From: Alphaproteobacteria bacterium
GTDB taxonomy: Bacteria; Pseudomonadota; Alphaproteobacteria; Rhizobiales; CAJQND01
NCBI GenBank assembly: GCA_024227565.1
Contig: JAAEUE010000128.1
Coordinates: 49,915-113,914, forward strand
DNA: 64,000 nucleotides
Direction of reading: 5' to 3'
Shown: piece by piece, positions 1 through 8,323 of the stretch
How positions within the stretch are numbered: position 1 is the first letter of the stretch
Layout: every line of letters begins with the position of its first letter
Program-made: the position numbers and the translations under genes
The notes under the pieces: generated by a model
What the model was told of the DNA's origin: nothing
The model's input: the letters and a program-made list of their open reading frames with translations, nothing else
Database searches by the model: none

Positions 1-1
1 G

Positions 2-265
2 CGCAAGGTGCGCGATCTTATCGAGCCCCTGGGCACGTTTGTGGAAATTCACGTCTCCACCCCCATTGAAGTCTGCGAAGAACGCGACCGCAAGGGGCTG
101 TACGCCAAGGCCCGTGCCGGGCTGCTCAAGGGCTTTACCGGGATTGACGACCCCTATGAGGAGCCGGCCAATCCGGAATTGCGCATAGCCACGGTCGAGA
201 TTTCGCCAGATGAGGCCGCGCACCAGGTGTTGCTGAAGCTGGAAAGCCTCGGCCTTATCCGTTGA
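2..265 (+). CDS. cysC: Adenylylsulfate (APS) kinase, C-terminal end (partial)
   Basis: The reading frame is already open at the first base, so only the last 87 codons are present. The visible residues run through a 'STPIEVCEERDRKGLYAKA' stretch and a 'GFTGIDDPYEEP' stretch, both typical of the C-terminal half of APS kinase, which phosphorylates adenylylsulfate to PAPS in sulfate assimilation. In many alphaproteobacteria this domain is fused to the CysN GTPase (CysNC); the 5' part lies outside the window, so stand-alone CysC and the fusion cannot be told apart. The first ATG-like position inside the fragment is a GTG valine codon and is not a real start. Confidence 0.85.
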   Translation, partial: RKVRDLIEPLGTFVEIHVSTPIEVCEERDRKGLYAKARAGLLKGFTGIDDPYEEPANPELRIATVEISPDEAAHQVLLKLESLGLIR

Positions 266-280
266 CGGGAAAGAGCTGAC

Positions 281-964
281 CTACCGGTTGTCGTCGTTGG
301 CGCGTGAATGGGTGTAGCGAAGGGCCTTCTTGATGGCGACCCGGCGAGTACCGGTCTTGGGCGCCCGGAGCGCTTGAGCAATAAGCGGAATTTTTGACGC
401 TTTTGCCGTTTCCCTGCGGTCAAAGGTGGCATGGATCCGGTCGCACCGGGCAAGTTCCTTTTTCACGATGGCTTGCGCCTTCGACCAAGCCGCTTTGCAA
501 CTCCTCTGGTTGCCCATGGAACGGGCAGCACGTTCGATCTTCTTGGCGCAGCCGATCCAGATCGACTTGTGGCGGTTCTCGTGCCAACGGGCGTGCTTCA
601 CGAACTGGCCCCAGCGCCTGCGAACTTTCGAGGGCATTTTGGACGCGTTTGTGGCCTTTGGCAGGGTGATGACGAAGGTCGTGGTCACTCTGAAATTCTT
701 CAGCTTGCAGCCCTTGGACGTGTGCGCATCAGCTTGGTAGCGGAAACTTGCCGACGTTGTGGCCAACGCCCGCGATCCGTTTGCATGAGGCCCATTTCGC
801 TGCATGTACGACAACAGGGCGTAAGCCGATGTGCCGGGAACCGAATAGGATTTGAAACTGGTTTTAACAATTGGCTTTGCAGAAAGAGGAGCTGCTCCCG
901 CGACGAGAACGACAGCACCCAGAGCGGCGGCAAATGCGCCGGCGGATTTGCATGTGAACAGCAA
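281..964 (-). CDS. Secreted DUF922-type putative zinc protease
   Basis: The protein opens with a signal peptide (hydrophobic run ending near 'AAPLSA'), followed by a 'YSVPGTSAYALLSYM' segment and a 'HARWHENRHKSIW' segment. The HENRH sequence is an HExxH-like zinc site in the position expected for DUF922, a family of predicted secreted Zn-dependent proteases. Substrate is unknown. I chose the TTG at 964 because GGGAG sits seven bases upstream; an in-frame TTG at 985 would give a protein seven residues longer without a better ribosome site. The tail is basic and low in complexity. It ends 15 bases from the APS kinase gene and is convergent with it. Confidence 0.65.
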   Translation of the reverse strand: MLFTCKSAGAFAAALGAVVLVAGAAPLSAKPIVKTSFKSYSVPGTSAYALLSYMQRNGPHANGSRALATTSASFRYQADAHTSKGCKLKNFRVTTTFVITLPKATNASKMPSKVRRRWGQFVKHARWHENRHKSIWIGCAKKIERAARSMGNQRSCKAAWSKAQAIVKKELARCDRIHATFDRRETAKASKIPLIAQALRAPKTGTRRVAIKKALRYTHSRANDDNR

Positions 965-1137
965 TTTAAAACTCCCGGAGATCAATTCGGATCGCCCTCT
1001 ATCATACGAATTGTCGACGTACCCTCACGACAATTTTGCATGACGCTCTCTTGTTGCAGTAAACTGTGGTTCGTGGGACCGGTCAAGCAGGTTGCACACG
1101 TCATGCCGAATTTTTGACCAAATTGGGGCTGCTCGTA

Positions 1138-1536
1138 ATGGGAAAGTTCAAGAAGGCCAGGGGGTTGGTGCTGGTTGTGGCGGCGCTGCCGGCGTTGGCG
1201 TTCGAGAGCCGTGCCCAGGCACCAGACGCTGAGCGCGGCAAACAAATTGCCAGTTCGCACTGTGCCAGATGCCACGTCATACCCGGGCGCAACAATATGG
1301 GCATTGGCTCAACCCCGTCGTTCAAAATCATGGTTCAGTCAAAATCCGGCGATTGGCGTGACAAGTTTGAGGCCTTCTTCTCGCTTGCCCCACATCCGGC
1401 GTTTGTCACCATCAAGGAGCTGAGGACCCAGCGGTCCGGCCCGGCGATTGCCGCGCCCATTGTGCTCAGCTTGCGAGAAATCGACGACCTGATGGCCTAC
1501 GTGGACATCCTGGCCGCCGAATATCGCAAACCTTAA
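1138..1536 (+). CDS. Small periplasmic c-type cytochrome
   Basis: A 132-residue protein with an N-terminal signal peptide (hydrophobic to about residue 27) and a single haem-binding CARCH motif at residues 42-46, so it should be exported and carry one covalently attached haem c. An 'NNMGIG' segment after the motif may hold the axial methionine. It resembles the short class I cytochromes found as electron carriers or as subunits of oxidoreductases in alphaproteobacteria; no partner enzyme is adjacent, so its redox partner cannot be inferred. The ATG at 1138 was preferred over upstream in-frame starts because the signal peptide begins there. Confidence 0.75.
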   Translation: MGKFKKARGLVLVVAALPALAFESRAQAPDAERGKQIASSHCARCHVIPGRNNMGIGSTPSFKIMVQSKSGDWRDKFEAFFSLAPHPAFVTIKELRTQRSGPAIAAPIVLSLREIDDLMAYVDILAAEYRKP

Positions 1537-1570
1537 GTTTCTGCACCGGTCAGAGCAGAGATAAGTTGCC

Positions 1571-2353
1571 CTAGTTCACATCCCGGCGAATGCCGCGAAG
1601 CCCCGCTATCACTTGCTGTTTGGTAGATGGGCTGCACCGGCTTCTGTTTGCTGATGAGCGTGCCTGGCGTTGAGCACGTTGCACGGCACCAGAGCCATAG
1701 CGCGAAATCATCCGGTCATGCTGGGCCGCAACCAGTTTCCAAAAGCGCAAGGCCTGTTTGTAGGAAAGATGCTTGCAGCGCCTCTGCAGATAGTAGGCCC
1801 TGGTCTGTGACTTGAAGCGGGCGATAGAGCCGCGCGTCGTCGTCCGGGTTTCCTGGCGCCTGTTGACGCTGCGTCGCGTTGTTGTCCGCAGTGCCTGAGC
1901 GCGCGAGGCTTGCGTGCGTGCTCTTTGCCGCCGGTTGAGCTTGCGTGCTTGACGGCGCTTTGCCTTGCGCTTGTTGGCGCGCACTCGTGCTCTGTTCGCA
2001 TCAACATATCTCTGCTCAAACTTCCGGCCGGCACTGAGGCCCGCCATGGCGCGGTTTCTGGCGTTGCCGCCGCACTGGGCCGAGCCTTTGGCCCTTTTGC
2101 GGGCCGCCATAACGCTCCCGGAGCCGTTTGATGCTACGGCCGCGGTCTCGGCGAAGGCGGCATGGGTCGCCAGTTCCTCGCGCTCTGAATGGCTGAGTTC
2201 ACCGCATTTGCGGGCAGTGGCGTGGCCAGCGGAGATTGTCTGGAATGTGCCGATGTCCAACGCAACCTTTGCGGCGGACGCCAGTTGAGATGTGCCTGTC
2301 AAAACGCAAAGCACAAGCGAAATAGAGATCGCTGAATAGTTTAACGCTTTCAT
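1571..2353 (-). CDS. Secreted basic protein with two two-Cys modules (unknown family, paralogue A)
   Basis: I do not recognise this 260-residue protein. It has a signal peptide (to about residue 27), then a module of about 65 residues beginning 'ARKCGELS' and ending 'CGGNARNRAMAGL', a strongly Arg/Lys-rich linker (about residues 100-180), then a second module beginning 'RRCKHLS' and ending 'CSPSTKQQVIAGL'. In both modules the two cysteines are about 45 residues apart. The neighbouring gene at 2472-3326 encodes the same C-terminal module, so the two are tandem paralogues, 118 bases apart on the same strand. The basic linker suggests binding to an anionic partner (cell wall, LPS or nucleic acid), which is inference only. 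Confidence 0.6.
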   Translation of the reverse strand: MKALNYSAISISLVLCVLTGTSQLASAAKVALDIGTFQTISAGHATARKCGELSHSEREELATHAAFAETAAVASNGSGSVMAARKRAKGSAQCGGNARNRAMAGLSAGRKFEQRYVDANRARVRANKRKAKRRQARKLNRRQRARTQASRAQALRTTTRRSVNRRQETRTTTRGSIARFKSQTRAYYLQRRCKHLSYKQALRFWKLVAAQHDRMISRYGSGAVQRAQRQARSSANRSRCSPSTKQQVIAGLRGIRRDVN

Positions 2354-2471
2354 TTTAAACCCCTGCTACGCCCAGTCAGTGCCAAGAAAACAGTTCCCAA
2401 CCAGAGTCTTGACCCACCAAGATCAGACGCACTTGTTTTATTCTTTGAGCTTATAGTTTAGACGGCCAGTC

Positions 2472-3326
2472 TTAACGGCCAAGAAAATCCTCAGGACTTC
2501 TTGAAGTCAGCGTTAAAGAAGCTCTAAGGGCCTGTCTCTTTGGCTTCGTCTGCATTGAGGTGTAGCCGGCCATAACCTGCGACCGGGTGTTGCTTCCACA
2601 GCGGCGCGCTTTGCGTTTGGAATTGCGTTCAGCTCGGCGTTGAACAGCACTAACCTTCGCGGTCCCAAACGACACAACCGCCTTCTTGTGGGCCCGTGCA
2701 ATGAGCTTCCAGTAGGATCTCGCAGCTCTGCGGCTCAAATGCTTGCAGTGTCGCTCAAGATAATAGGCCTCGACAGACGCCCGGTAACGCTTGAACTTCC
2801 TGCTTGGCGGCCGTTTGGCTTTCGTTTTTTTGGCCTTGGCCACCACAACGGGTTTTTTGGGCTTGCGGGTTTCAATCTCGGACTTTGCCCAAGCGAGAAA
2901 CTCTTTCAAATCAGGCGGAAGTGACTGGGGTTCAGTGCCCTCAGCGCGCGAATGGACCAGACCGTGAGCTGCAAACAGACTGTCATCAACGATAGACCGG
3001 GCACTGGCGCCGCAGTTGCTGTGACGATCAACAAGCTCGCTGGCGATGCGTTTGGCTTGGTTCACGTCTTCAACGGGAAGACGCTGCGCCATGAGTGCCC
3101 GCAATCTGTTTGCATGCCGGCGCAGGTTTTGTTGCTGCCAGGGGCGCAGCATTTTGCATTGTGGCGCAAGAGTTTCGCCGGCAATCACCATCGCGTAGGC
3201 ACGAACGAAATAGGCGCGCGTGCTCGACATTGGCACATGCCGGGTGTTTGCCAGGCTCTGGGCAACCGTTCCGGCCAGTGCCATCACCAGCGTGACGTAA
3301 AAACTTATGGCGTAAAGCCGCTTCAT
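2472..3326 (-). CDS. Secreted basic protein with two two-Cys modules (unknown family, paralogue B)
   Basis: A 284-residue protein with a signal peptide (to about residue 26), an N-terminal module with cysteines in 'PQCKML' and 'SNCGAS', a Pro/Lys-rich linker containing 'KKPVVVAKAKKTKAKRPPS', and a C-terminal module that starts 'YYLERHCKHLS' and ends 'RRCGSNTRSQVMAG'. This last module aligns by eye over its whole length with the C-terminal module of paralogue A immediately downstream. The gene is upstream of paralogue A on the same strand, so the two may be co-transcribed. No enzymatic motif was found. The ATG at 3326 precedes a clean signal peptide. Confidence 0.6.
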   Translation of the reverse strand: MKRLYAISFYVTLVMALAGTVAQSLANTRHVPMSSTRAYFVRAYAMVIAGETLAPQCKMLRPWQQQNLRRHANRLRALMAQRLPVEDVNQAKRIASELVDRHSNCGASARSIVDDSLFAAHGLVHSRAEGTEPQSLPPDLKEFLAWAKSEIETRKPKKPVVVAKAKKTKAKRPPSRKFKRYRASVEAYYLERHCKHLSRRAARSYWKLIARAHKKAVVSFGTAKVSAVQRRAERNSKRKARRCGSNTRSQVMAGYTSMQTKPKRQALRASLTLTSRSPEDFLGR

Positions 3327-3475
3327 TGCCTTTAAAAATGCCCCTCTCGTGCGCGCGCGGCAGCGACAATGCCATCCGAGCGTTAATGTGCTGATTAGGG
3401 TGCAGCAGGAGTGCTATTTGTGGTTAACTCGCCCCTAACCCGCGCGCAGGAAAGCCAGCCGGAGGACGTCAACGC

Positions 3476-4225
3476 ATGGACCTGAAGAAGACCGATTTTG
3501 GGCCGATCTATGAGCGGGCCTGTGCCCGCAAGGGCGGCGAAGATGTGGTTCTTTCCCTGCTGCCGCAGATGCCTGACACCGCAAGCCTGGCCGCAACGCC
3601 TAACGACCGTGTGCTCTCCATGATGGCCAAATGCGTGTTCCGGGCGGGCTTCAACTGGCAGGTGATCGAAAAGAAGTGGCCTGGCTTCGAAGAAGCGTTC
3701 ATTGGCTTTGAGCCAGGCCCGCTCAACTTCCAACAGGATGATTTCTGGGATGATCTGACCTCAAACAAGGCCATCGTGCGCCATGGCGCCAAAATCAGAT
3801 CTGTGAAGGAAAACGCCGCCTTCATCCTCGACATCTCCGATGAACATGGCAGTTTTGCCGAGTTTCTGGCCGCCTGGCCTTCTGAAGAGGTGGTGGATCT
3901 GTGGGAGCTTCTGGCCAAGCGCGGCAAGCGCCTGGGCGGCAACACGGGGCGTTATTTTCTGCGCTTTGTTGGAAAGGACACGTTCTTGCCGGGACGCGAT
4001 GCTGTTGCTGCGGTCCGCATTGCCGGGCTCGATGTGCCGCCCCATCCCACTGCAAAACGCGATTTGAAGGCCATTCAGGAACTGTTCAACCGTTGGCATG
4101 CCGAAACCGGGCTGTCTTACGTGCATCTGTCCAGAATTGCCGCGATGTCGGCGGGCGACAATATGGATCCGGAACGCTTGGCCGCCTACATTCGCGGCGG
4201 TCGGGGCAATGAGGGCGAGGAATAG
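3476..4225 (+). CDS. DNA-3-methyladenine glycosylase I (Tag)-like protein
   Basis: The segment from about residue 52 to 120 ('CVFRAGFNWQVIEKKWP', 'FEEAFIGFEP', 'SNKAIVRHGAKIRSV') follows the core of the Tag family, which excises 3-methyladenine from alkylated DNA. It lacks the usual short N-terminal Tag segment with the first zinc-binding cysteine and has a different C-terminus ('LDVPPHPTAKRDL' onward), so it belongs to a divergent branch of the helix-hairpin-helix glycosylase fold and its substrate is uncertain. The start ATG follows GGAGGA by a normal distance. It is convergent with the dioxygenase gene, 15 bases away. Confidence 0.65.
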   Translation: MDLKKTDFGPIYERACARKGGEDVVLSLLPQMPDTASLAATPNDRVLSMMAKCVFRAGFNWQVIEKKWPGFEEAFIGFEPGPLNFQQDDFWDDLTSNKAIVRHGAKIRSVKENAAFILDISDEHGSFAEFLAAWPSEEVVDLWELLAKRGKRLGGNTGRYFLRFVGKDTFLPGRDAVAAVRIAGLDVPPHPTAKRDLKAIQELFNRWHAETGLSYVHLSRIAAMSAGDNMDPERLAAYIRGGRGNEGEE

Positions 4226-4240
4226 TCCTGCTGAGTTCGC

Positions 4241-5083
4241 TCAAGCCGGTTTGTCGCCGGCAATTGTGATGCGGCGCATCACACGGCGGTGGCCGTCATA
4301 GTCATTGATGGCACAGTGCTGGGAGCAGCGGTTGTCCCACACCACCAGCGTGCCGGGCGCCCACTTAACACGGGACGTGAGTTCCGGCTGGATTGAGTGG
4401 GCAAACAAATGGTCCAGCAATGGTTTGCTCTCCGCCCGGTCCATAGCCTCAAAACATGCAGTGTGTGCTGGATTGACGAACAAGGCCCGCCGGCCGGTTT
4501 CAGGATGGGTGCGCACCACCGGATGAACCGACTGTAGGTGTGAAGATTGCCTGGTTTTCCGCGCCATTGACCCACTCTCCAGGTGGTCGCCTCGCAGGGA
4601 TGCCGCATTCAGGTCCGACGTGCTCACGGCTTTCAGGCTCTGAAGTGTTTCTTGCAGGCCGTCTGAGAGGCTCTCAAACGCACCGCACATGTCGGCAAAC
4701 AAGGTGTCTCCGCCCCTGGGCGGGATTTCAACGGCGTACAGCAAGGTGCACTTGGGTGGTTCGGGCAGATAGGTGGTATCAGAATGCCACATGCCGCCGA
4801 AATTGCTTGTTTGGTCGGGCTCCTTGATGATTTCCGTAATGTCCGGATGACTGTCCATGCCCTTGGCGAAGGGATAATCGGCCAGGGGGCCAAACCTTGC
4901 TGCAACCGCAAGAAGGTCATCGGGCGATAGGGATTGGTTGTGGAGGACGATCACCTGATGGTCCAGGAAAGCCTGGTAAATTGCGGTGAACGTGTCCTGA
5001 GAGAGGTTTGCAAGATCGGCCCCCGCAATCTCGCATCCCAACCTCCCGCTCAAAGGCGATACGGTGATATTCTCTGCCGCCAT
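4241..5083 (-). CDS. TauD/TfdA-family Fe(II)/2-oxoglutarate dioxygenase
   Basis: A 280-residue protein matching the TauD/TfdA family along its length: 'PLSGRLGCEIAGADLA' at the start, the iron-binding H-x-D in 'MWHSDTTYLPEPP', and the distal histidine in 'CSQHCAINDYDG'. The conserved arginine that salt-bridges 2-oxoglutarate is in 'DYDGHRRVMRR'. These enzymes hydroxylate substrates such as taurine, alkyl sulfates or chlorophenoxyacetates; the substrate here cannot be read from sequence. I placed the start at the ATG of 'MAAENITV' rather than 23 codons upstream because the family begins there. Confidence 0.85.
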   Translation of the reverse strand: MAAENITVSPLSGRLGCEIAGADLANLSQDTFTAIYQAFLDHQVIVLHNQSLSPDDLLAVAARFGPLADYPFAKGMDSHPDITEIIKEPDQTSNFGGMWHSDTTYLPEPPKCTLLYAVEIPPRGGDTLFADMCGAFESLSDGLQETLQSLKAVSTSDLNAASLRGDHLESGSMARKTRQSSHLQSVHPVVRTHPETGRRALFVNPAHTACFEAMDRAESKPLLDHLFAHSIQPELTSRVKWAPGTLVVWDNRCSQHCAINDYDGHRRVMRRITIAGDKPA

Positions 5084-5196
5084 TACAGCCCTTCTCCAAA
5101 CCTTGAGTGATTTTACACTGTTCTTGTGCCTTTCGAAGCAAAACCCGGACATCCGCGCGATTTTGCTTAGCGGGAAATGTGTGATAGATTCTCCCT

Positions 5197-5478
5197 ATGA
5201 TCAAACGCACAATCATATCTGCTCTGCTTTTGGCTGCCTGCACCTCAACAGCTGTGGCCGGTCCCAACTGCACCTGCCGGTTCCAGGGTGAAAACTTCCA
5301 GATTGGCGAGGTTGCCTGCATTCTTGGCCAGCTCAAGCAATGTGAGATGCAGCTGAACAACACCTCGTGGCGCACTTTGAGCGAAGGCTGCCCGCAAGCC
5401 CAGTTGCTGCAAACACAGCCCCACCAGTCAACGGTCACCGATGGCGATTTTCGCACCTCTGCTCCGATTGGCGGATAA
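5197..5478 (+). CDS. Small secreted Cys-rich protein
   Basis: A 93-residue protein with a signal peptide ending near 'TAVAG' and a mature part containing 'CTCRFQGENF', 'CILGQLKQC' and 'SEGCPQ', so at least five cysteines are available for periplasmic disulfides. I have no function for it; similar short proteins with a CTC(R/K)-start are, as far as I recall, widespread in Rhizobiales. It ends 22 bases before the RNase T2 gene on the same strand, so the two are probably co-transcribed. Confidence 0.65.
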   Translation: MIKRTIISALLLAACTSTAVAGPNCTCRFQGENFQIGEVACILGQLKQCEMQLNNTSWRTLSEGCPQAQLLQTQPHQSTVTDGDFRTSAPIGG

Positions 5479-5500
5479 CCGGTAAACTGAGGCAATCAGG

Positions 5501-6157
5501 GTGTTTCGGGGGCTTGTCCAAGCAGTTGCGTTCGTATTCTGTCTCTTGGCAATGCCGGCTTTGGCGAAAGATCGCCCGGGCGAGTTTGACTATTACGTGC
5601 TCGCCCTGTCCTGGTCTCCCACCTATTGCACCACCAAAAATGGCCGCAAAGACCGTCGACAGTGCAATTCCGGCCGACGCTATTCGTTCGTGGTCCACGG
5701 ACTTTGGCCGCAATATGAGCGCGGATGGCCGGACTATTGCCGAACTTCCCGCCGGTATGTGCCCAACAAGCGCATTCGGAGCATGCTGGACATTATGCCG
5801 TCCAAGCGCCTGGTCATCCACCAGTGGCGCAAGCACGGCACCTGCACGGACCTTTCCCAACAGGCCTATTTCGATCTGACCCGCGAGCTGTTCGCCCGTT
5901 TTCAGGTGCCGGCCAGCTATGTGGCGCCGTCGCGTCCGCTTCTCACAACGCCGGGCGAACTGGTGCATGATTTTGTTACCACCAACCTTTGGCTCAAACC
6001 GGACATGCTCTCGGTTCAGTGCGGCCGGCGGCGCGACAGGGCCAACCTGTCTGAGCTTCGGGTGTGTTTCGGCAGGGACCTTAAACCCCGCGCTTGCGGC
6101 CAAAATGAGCGAAAAACCTGCCGTGCCCGAACCTTGGTGATGCCGCCGGTGCGCTGA
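5501..6157 (+). CDS. Secreted ribonuclease T2
   Basis: A 218-residue protein with a signal peptide (to about residue 22) and both conserved T2 active-site blocks: CAS I 'VHGLWPQY' (His66) and CAS II 'HQWRKHGTC' (His107, Lys111, His112). T2 enzymes cleave single-stranded RNA in the periplasm or medium with little base specificity. The second residue of CAS II is Gln108 where fungal and enterobacterial members usually have Glu. Several cysteines should form disulfides. The start is GTG at 5501; an ATG start would remove the signal peptide. It follows the small Cys-rich gene closely. Confidence 0.85.
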   Translation: MFRGLVQAVAFVFCLLAMPALAKDRPGEFDYYVLALSWSPTYCTTKNGRKDRRQCNSGRRYSFVVHGLWPQYERGWPDYCRTSRRYVPNKRIRSMLDIMPSKRLVIHQWRKHGTCTDLSQQAYFDLTRELFARFQVPASYVAPSRPLLTTPGELVHDFVTTNLWLKPDMLSVQCGRRRDRANLSELRVCFGRDLKPRACGQNERKTCRARTLVMPPVR

Positions 6158-6246
6158 GCTCGCGTTTGACAGCTGTTGCGCAGCGGGCCATTTGGCGTTA
6201 ACGCGTAAGATCAACGCCATGCAGTTTGGTTCAACCGGAGCGTTCT

Positions 6247-6984
6247 ATGCGTGCAGCAATTTTCCTTCACCTGGAAGGCGACAGTTCGGGTCTGCTGGGC
6301 AAGGCTCTTGAGCAGGCGGGGGTCGTTTGTGAGGACATCCACCTCTACAACGGAGTGCCAACACCGGACCCCGCAGCCCACGACATTCTGGTGACCATGG
6401 GCGCGGCCCAGCAAGTCTGGGAGACCGAAGAACACCCATGGCTGGTTGAGGAAAAGGCTGCGATCCGCCATTGGGTGGAAGATCTTGGCAAACCTTTTTT
6501 CGGCATCTGCTTTGGCCACCAGTTGCTGGCCGACGCCCTGGGCGGGCAGGTGGAGATGAGCAAGTCTAAAGAAATCGGCATTCTGCAGGTGAACCGGCAC
6601 CAAGACGCCGCACACGACCCGGTGTTTTCAGCCATGGAGCCCAGCGGTCATTGGATGCAATGGCATCTTGCGGAGGTGACCAAGGCCCCGGAGGGCGCGC
6701 AGGTGCTGGCCTCTTCAGGTGAGTGCACCATCCAGGCCATGAGCCTGGGGCCTCATGCGGTCTCTATCCAGTTCCATGCTGAGTCTTCGCTGCCCACCAT
6801 TGAAAAGTGGCAAGACGACCAGATCACTCTGGACGCGATGGCAAGGTCCACCCACCCTGGCCACTATGCCGAGGTGCTGGCTGAAGCGCGCCAGCGCATG
6901 CCGGTGACCGAAGTCAACGCCATGCGGCTGTTCAACCGCTGGATAGAGGTCAACGAACTCGGCGAAAAGCGCCTGAGCGCGTAG
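6247..6984 (+). CDS. Class I glutamine amidotransferase
   Basis: A 245-residue protein of the GATase class I fold. The nucleophile elbow is 'FFGICFGHQLLADALGG' with Cys88, and the catalytic His and Glu lie in 'IQFHAESS'. Stand-alone GATase1 proteins of this type (GMP-synthase-like, YfeJ-like) hydrolyse glutamine or act on gamma-glutamyl compounds; with no synthetase domain next to it the physiological reaction is unknown. The ATG at 6247 is used; an upstream TTG in the same frame has no support. It is convergent with the MDR reductase, with a perfect hairpin in between. Confidence 0.8.
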   Translation: MRAAIFLHLEGDSSGLLGKALEQAGVVCEDIHLYNGVPTPDPAAHDILVTMGAAQQVWETEEHPWLVEEKAAIRHWVEDLGKPFFGICFGHQLLADALGGQVEMSKSKEIGILQVNRHQDAAHDPVFSAMEPSGHWMQWHLAEVTKAPEGAQVLASSGECTIQAMSLGPHAVSIQFHAESSLPTIEKWQDDQITLDAMARSTHPGHYAEVLAEARQRMPVTEVNAMRLFNRWIEVNELGEKRLSA

Positions 6985-7016
6985 GGTCTTGGGAGCCAGT
7001 TCCCGTTTCAAATCCC

Positions 7017-7050
7017 TGCACATTATTATGTATAGACATAATAATGTGCA
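7017..7050. repeat. Perfect 15-bp inverted repeat between convergent genes
   Basis: Two exactly complementary 15-base arms (7017-7031 and 7036-7050, starting TGCACATTATTATGT) are separated by a four-base loop. It lies in the 174-base gap between the 3' ends of the GATase and MDR genes, so a bidirectional transcription-stop or mRNA 3'-end-protecting hairpin is the simplest reading. No T-tract follows on either strand and the stem is AT-rich, which is unlike an ordinary Rho-independent terminator; a dyad protein-binding site is the alternative. Confidence 0.75.
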
Positions 7051-7158
7051 GCCATCCGCACTCAAATCGGAAAACTGCCAAACGAAACCATTTGCTTGTA
7101 ATCAGCTGATTTTTCTCGGTAAAAACTTTGTGCACCGCACCAAAAAGGTGGAAAGGCT

Positions 7159-8160
7159 CTAAGCCTTCAACACCAGTTTGCCGTTGTTGCCGCCGGTGAA
7201 CAATAGGTTCAGCGTCTCCGGATAGGCATCCACCCCGCCTTCGCGCACATCCTGGCGGAGCTTCAGCTTGCCCGCCTTGTTCCACTCGCCAAGCTGCTTG
7301 ATGCCTTCAGGATATTGGCTGAGGAAGTCAAACACGATGAACCCGCGCACGTTCAACCGGTTGACCAGGATGGAGCGGAAGTTTTTCGGGCCATCAGGCG
7401 CCTGGGTGGCGTTGTAGGCCGAGATCAGGCCGCACACCGCGATGCGGCCGAACGGGTTCATTTGGGCCAGCACGGTGTCGCCGATCTCGCCGCCCACGTT
7501 CTCAAAGTACACATCAATGCCGTCAGGGCAGGCTGCGCGCAGGGCCTTGAAAAGACCATCCTGCTTGTAGTCGACAGCCGCGTCGAACCCCAGTTCATCG
7601 GTCAGATAGCTGCACTTTTCAGGCCCGCCGGCGATGCCCACGGCGCGGCAGCCCTTCAGCTTGGCGATCTGGCCCACAATCGAGCCCACGGCGCCTGACG
7701 CCGCAGACACAACAACAATGTCTCCCTCCTTGGGTTTGCACACCTCCAGCAAGCCGAAATAGGCGGTCAGCCCGGGCATGCCGAGCCCGCCGAGCCAATC
7801 GTCCATGCTGGCCGCAGACAGATCCACCTTGCTCACACCCAGACCGTCTGAAACGGCATAGGTCTGGACGCCCAGAATGCCGGTGACCGCGTCACCTTCA
7901 GCGAAGCCTGGGTGGTTGGATTTGACCACGATGCCCCCGGCAATGGAGCGCATCACTTCGCCAATGCCTACCGGGGGAACATAGGAGCGGCCCTCGTTGA
8001 TCCAGCCGCGCATGGCCGGATCGATGGAATACATCTCAAGCTTGACCAGAAACTCGCCTTCGCCGGGCTCTGGAACCGCTTCATCGGCAAAGGTGAAAAG
8101 ATCGCGGGTCACCATTCCATGGGGGCGGGCGGCCAGACGGGCAGTGCGGTTTGTGGACAT
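7159..8160 (-). CDS. NADP-dependent MDR oxidoreductase (CurA/leukotriene-B4 dehydrogenase type)
   Basis: A 333-residue zinc-less medium-chain dehydrogenase/reductase. The N-terminal substrate domain has 'MYSIDPAMRGWI' and the Rossmann domain has 'VVSAASGAVGSIVGQIAKL', both as in the curcumin reductase CurA and prostaglandin/leukotriene reductase branch that saturates alpha,beta-unsaturated ketones with NADPH. The ATG at 8160 was chosen over one three codons upstream because GAGAGAG is then at a usable distance. Substrate not predictable from context. Confidence 0.85.
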   Translation of the reverse strand: MSTNRTARLAARPHGMVTRDLFTFADEAVPEPGEGEFLVKLEMYSIDPAMRGWINEGRSYVPPVGIGEVMRSIAGGIVVKSNHPGFAEGDAVTGILGVQTYAVSDGLGVSKVDLSAASMDDWLGGLGMPGLTAYFGLLEVCKPKEGDIVVVSAASGAVGSIVGQIAKLKGCRAVGIAGGPEKCSYLTDELGFDAAVDYKQDGLFKALRAACPDGIDVYFENVGGEIGDTVLAQMNPFGRIAVCGLISAYNATQAPDGPKNFRSILVNRLNVRGFIVFDFLSQYPEGIKQLGEWNKAGKLKLRQDVREGGVDAYPETLNLLFTGGNNGKLVLKA

Positions 8161-8323
8161 CAGGCGCATCTCTCTCGTTGTGCGGTTTGCTTTGGCCCCA
8201 TTCTTATCGCATCCAGGCGCCCTTGCGCACCGCTGAAATTGTCTTGGGCTTGTGTTTTATCGCCCCATTGGGATAGGCAGGGCGCTGATCAGCATCAATT
8301 GGCCAGAGAGACCAGATCTTCCC

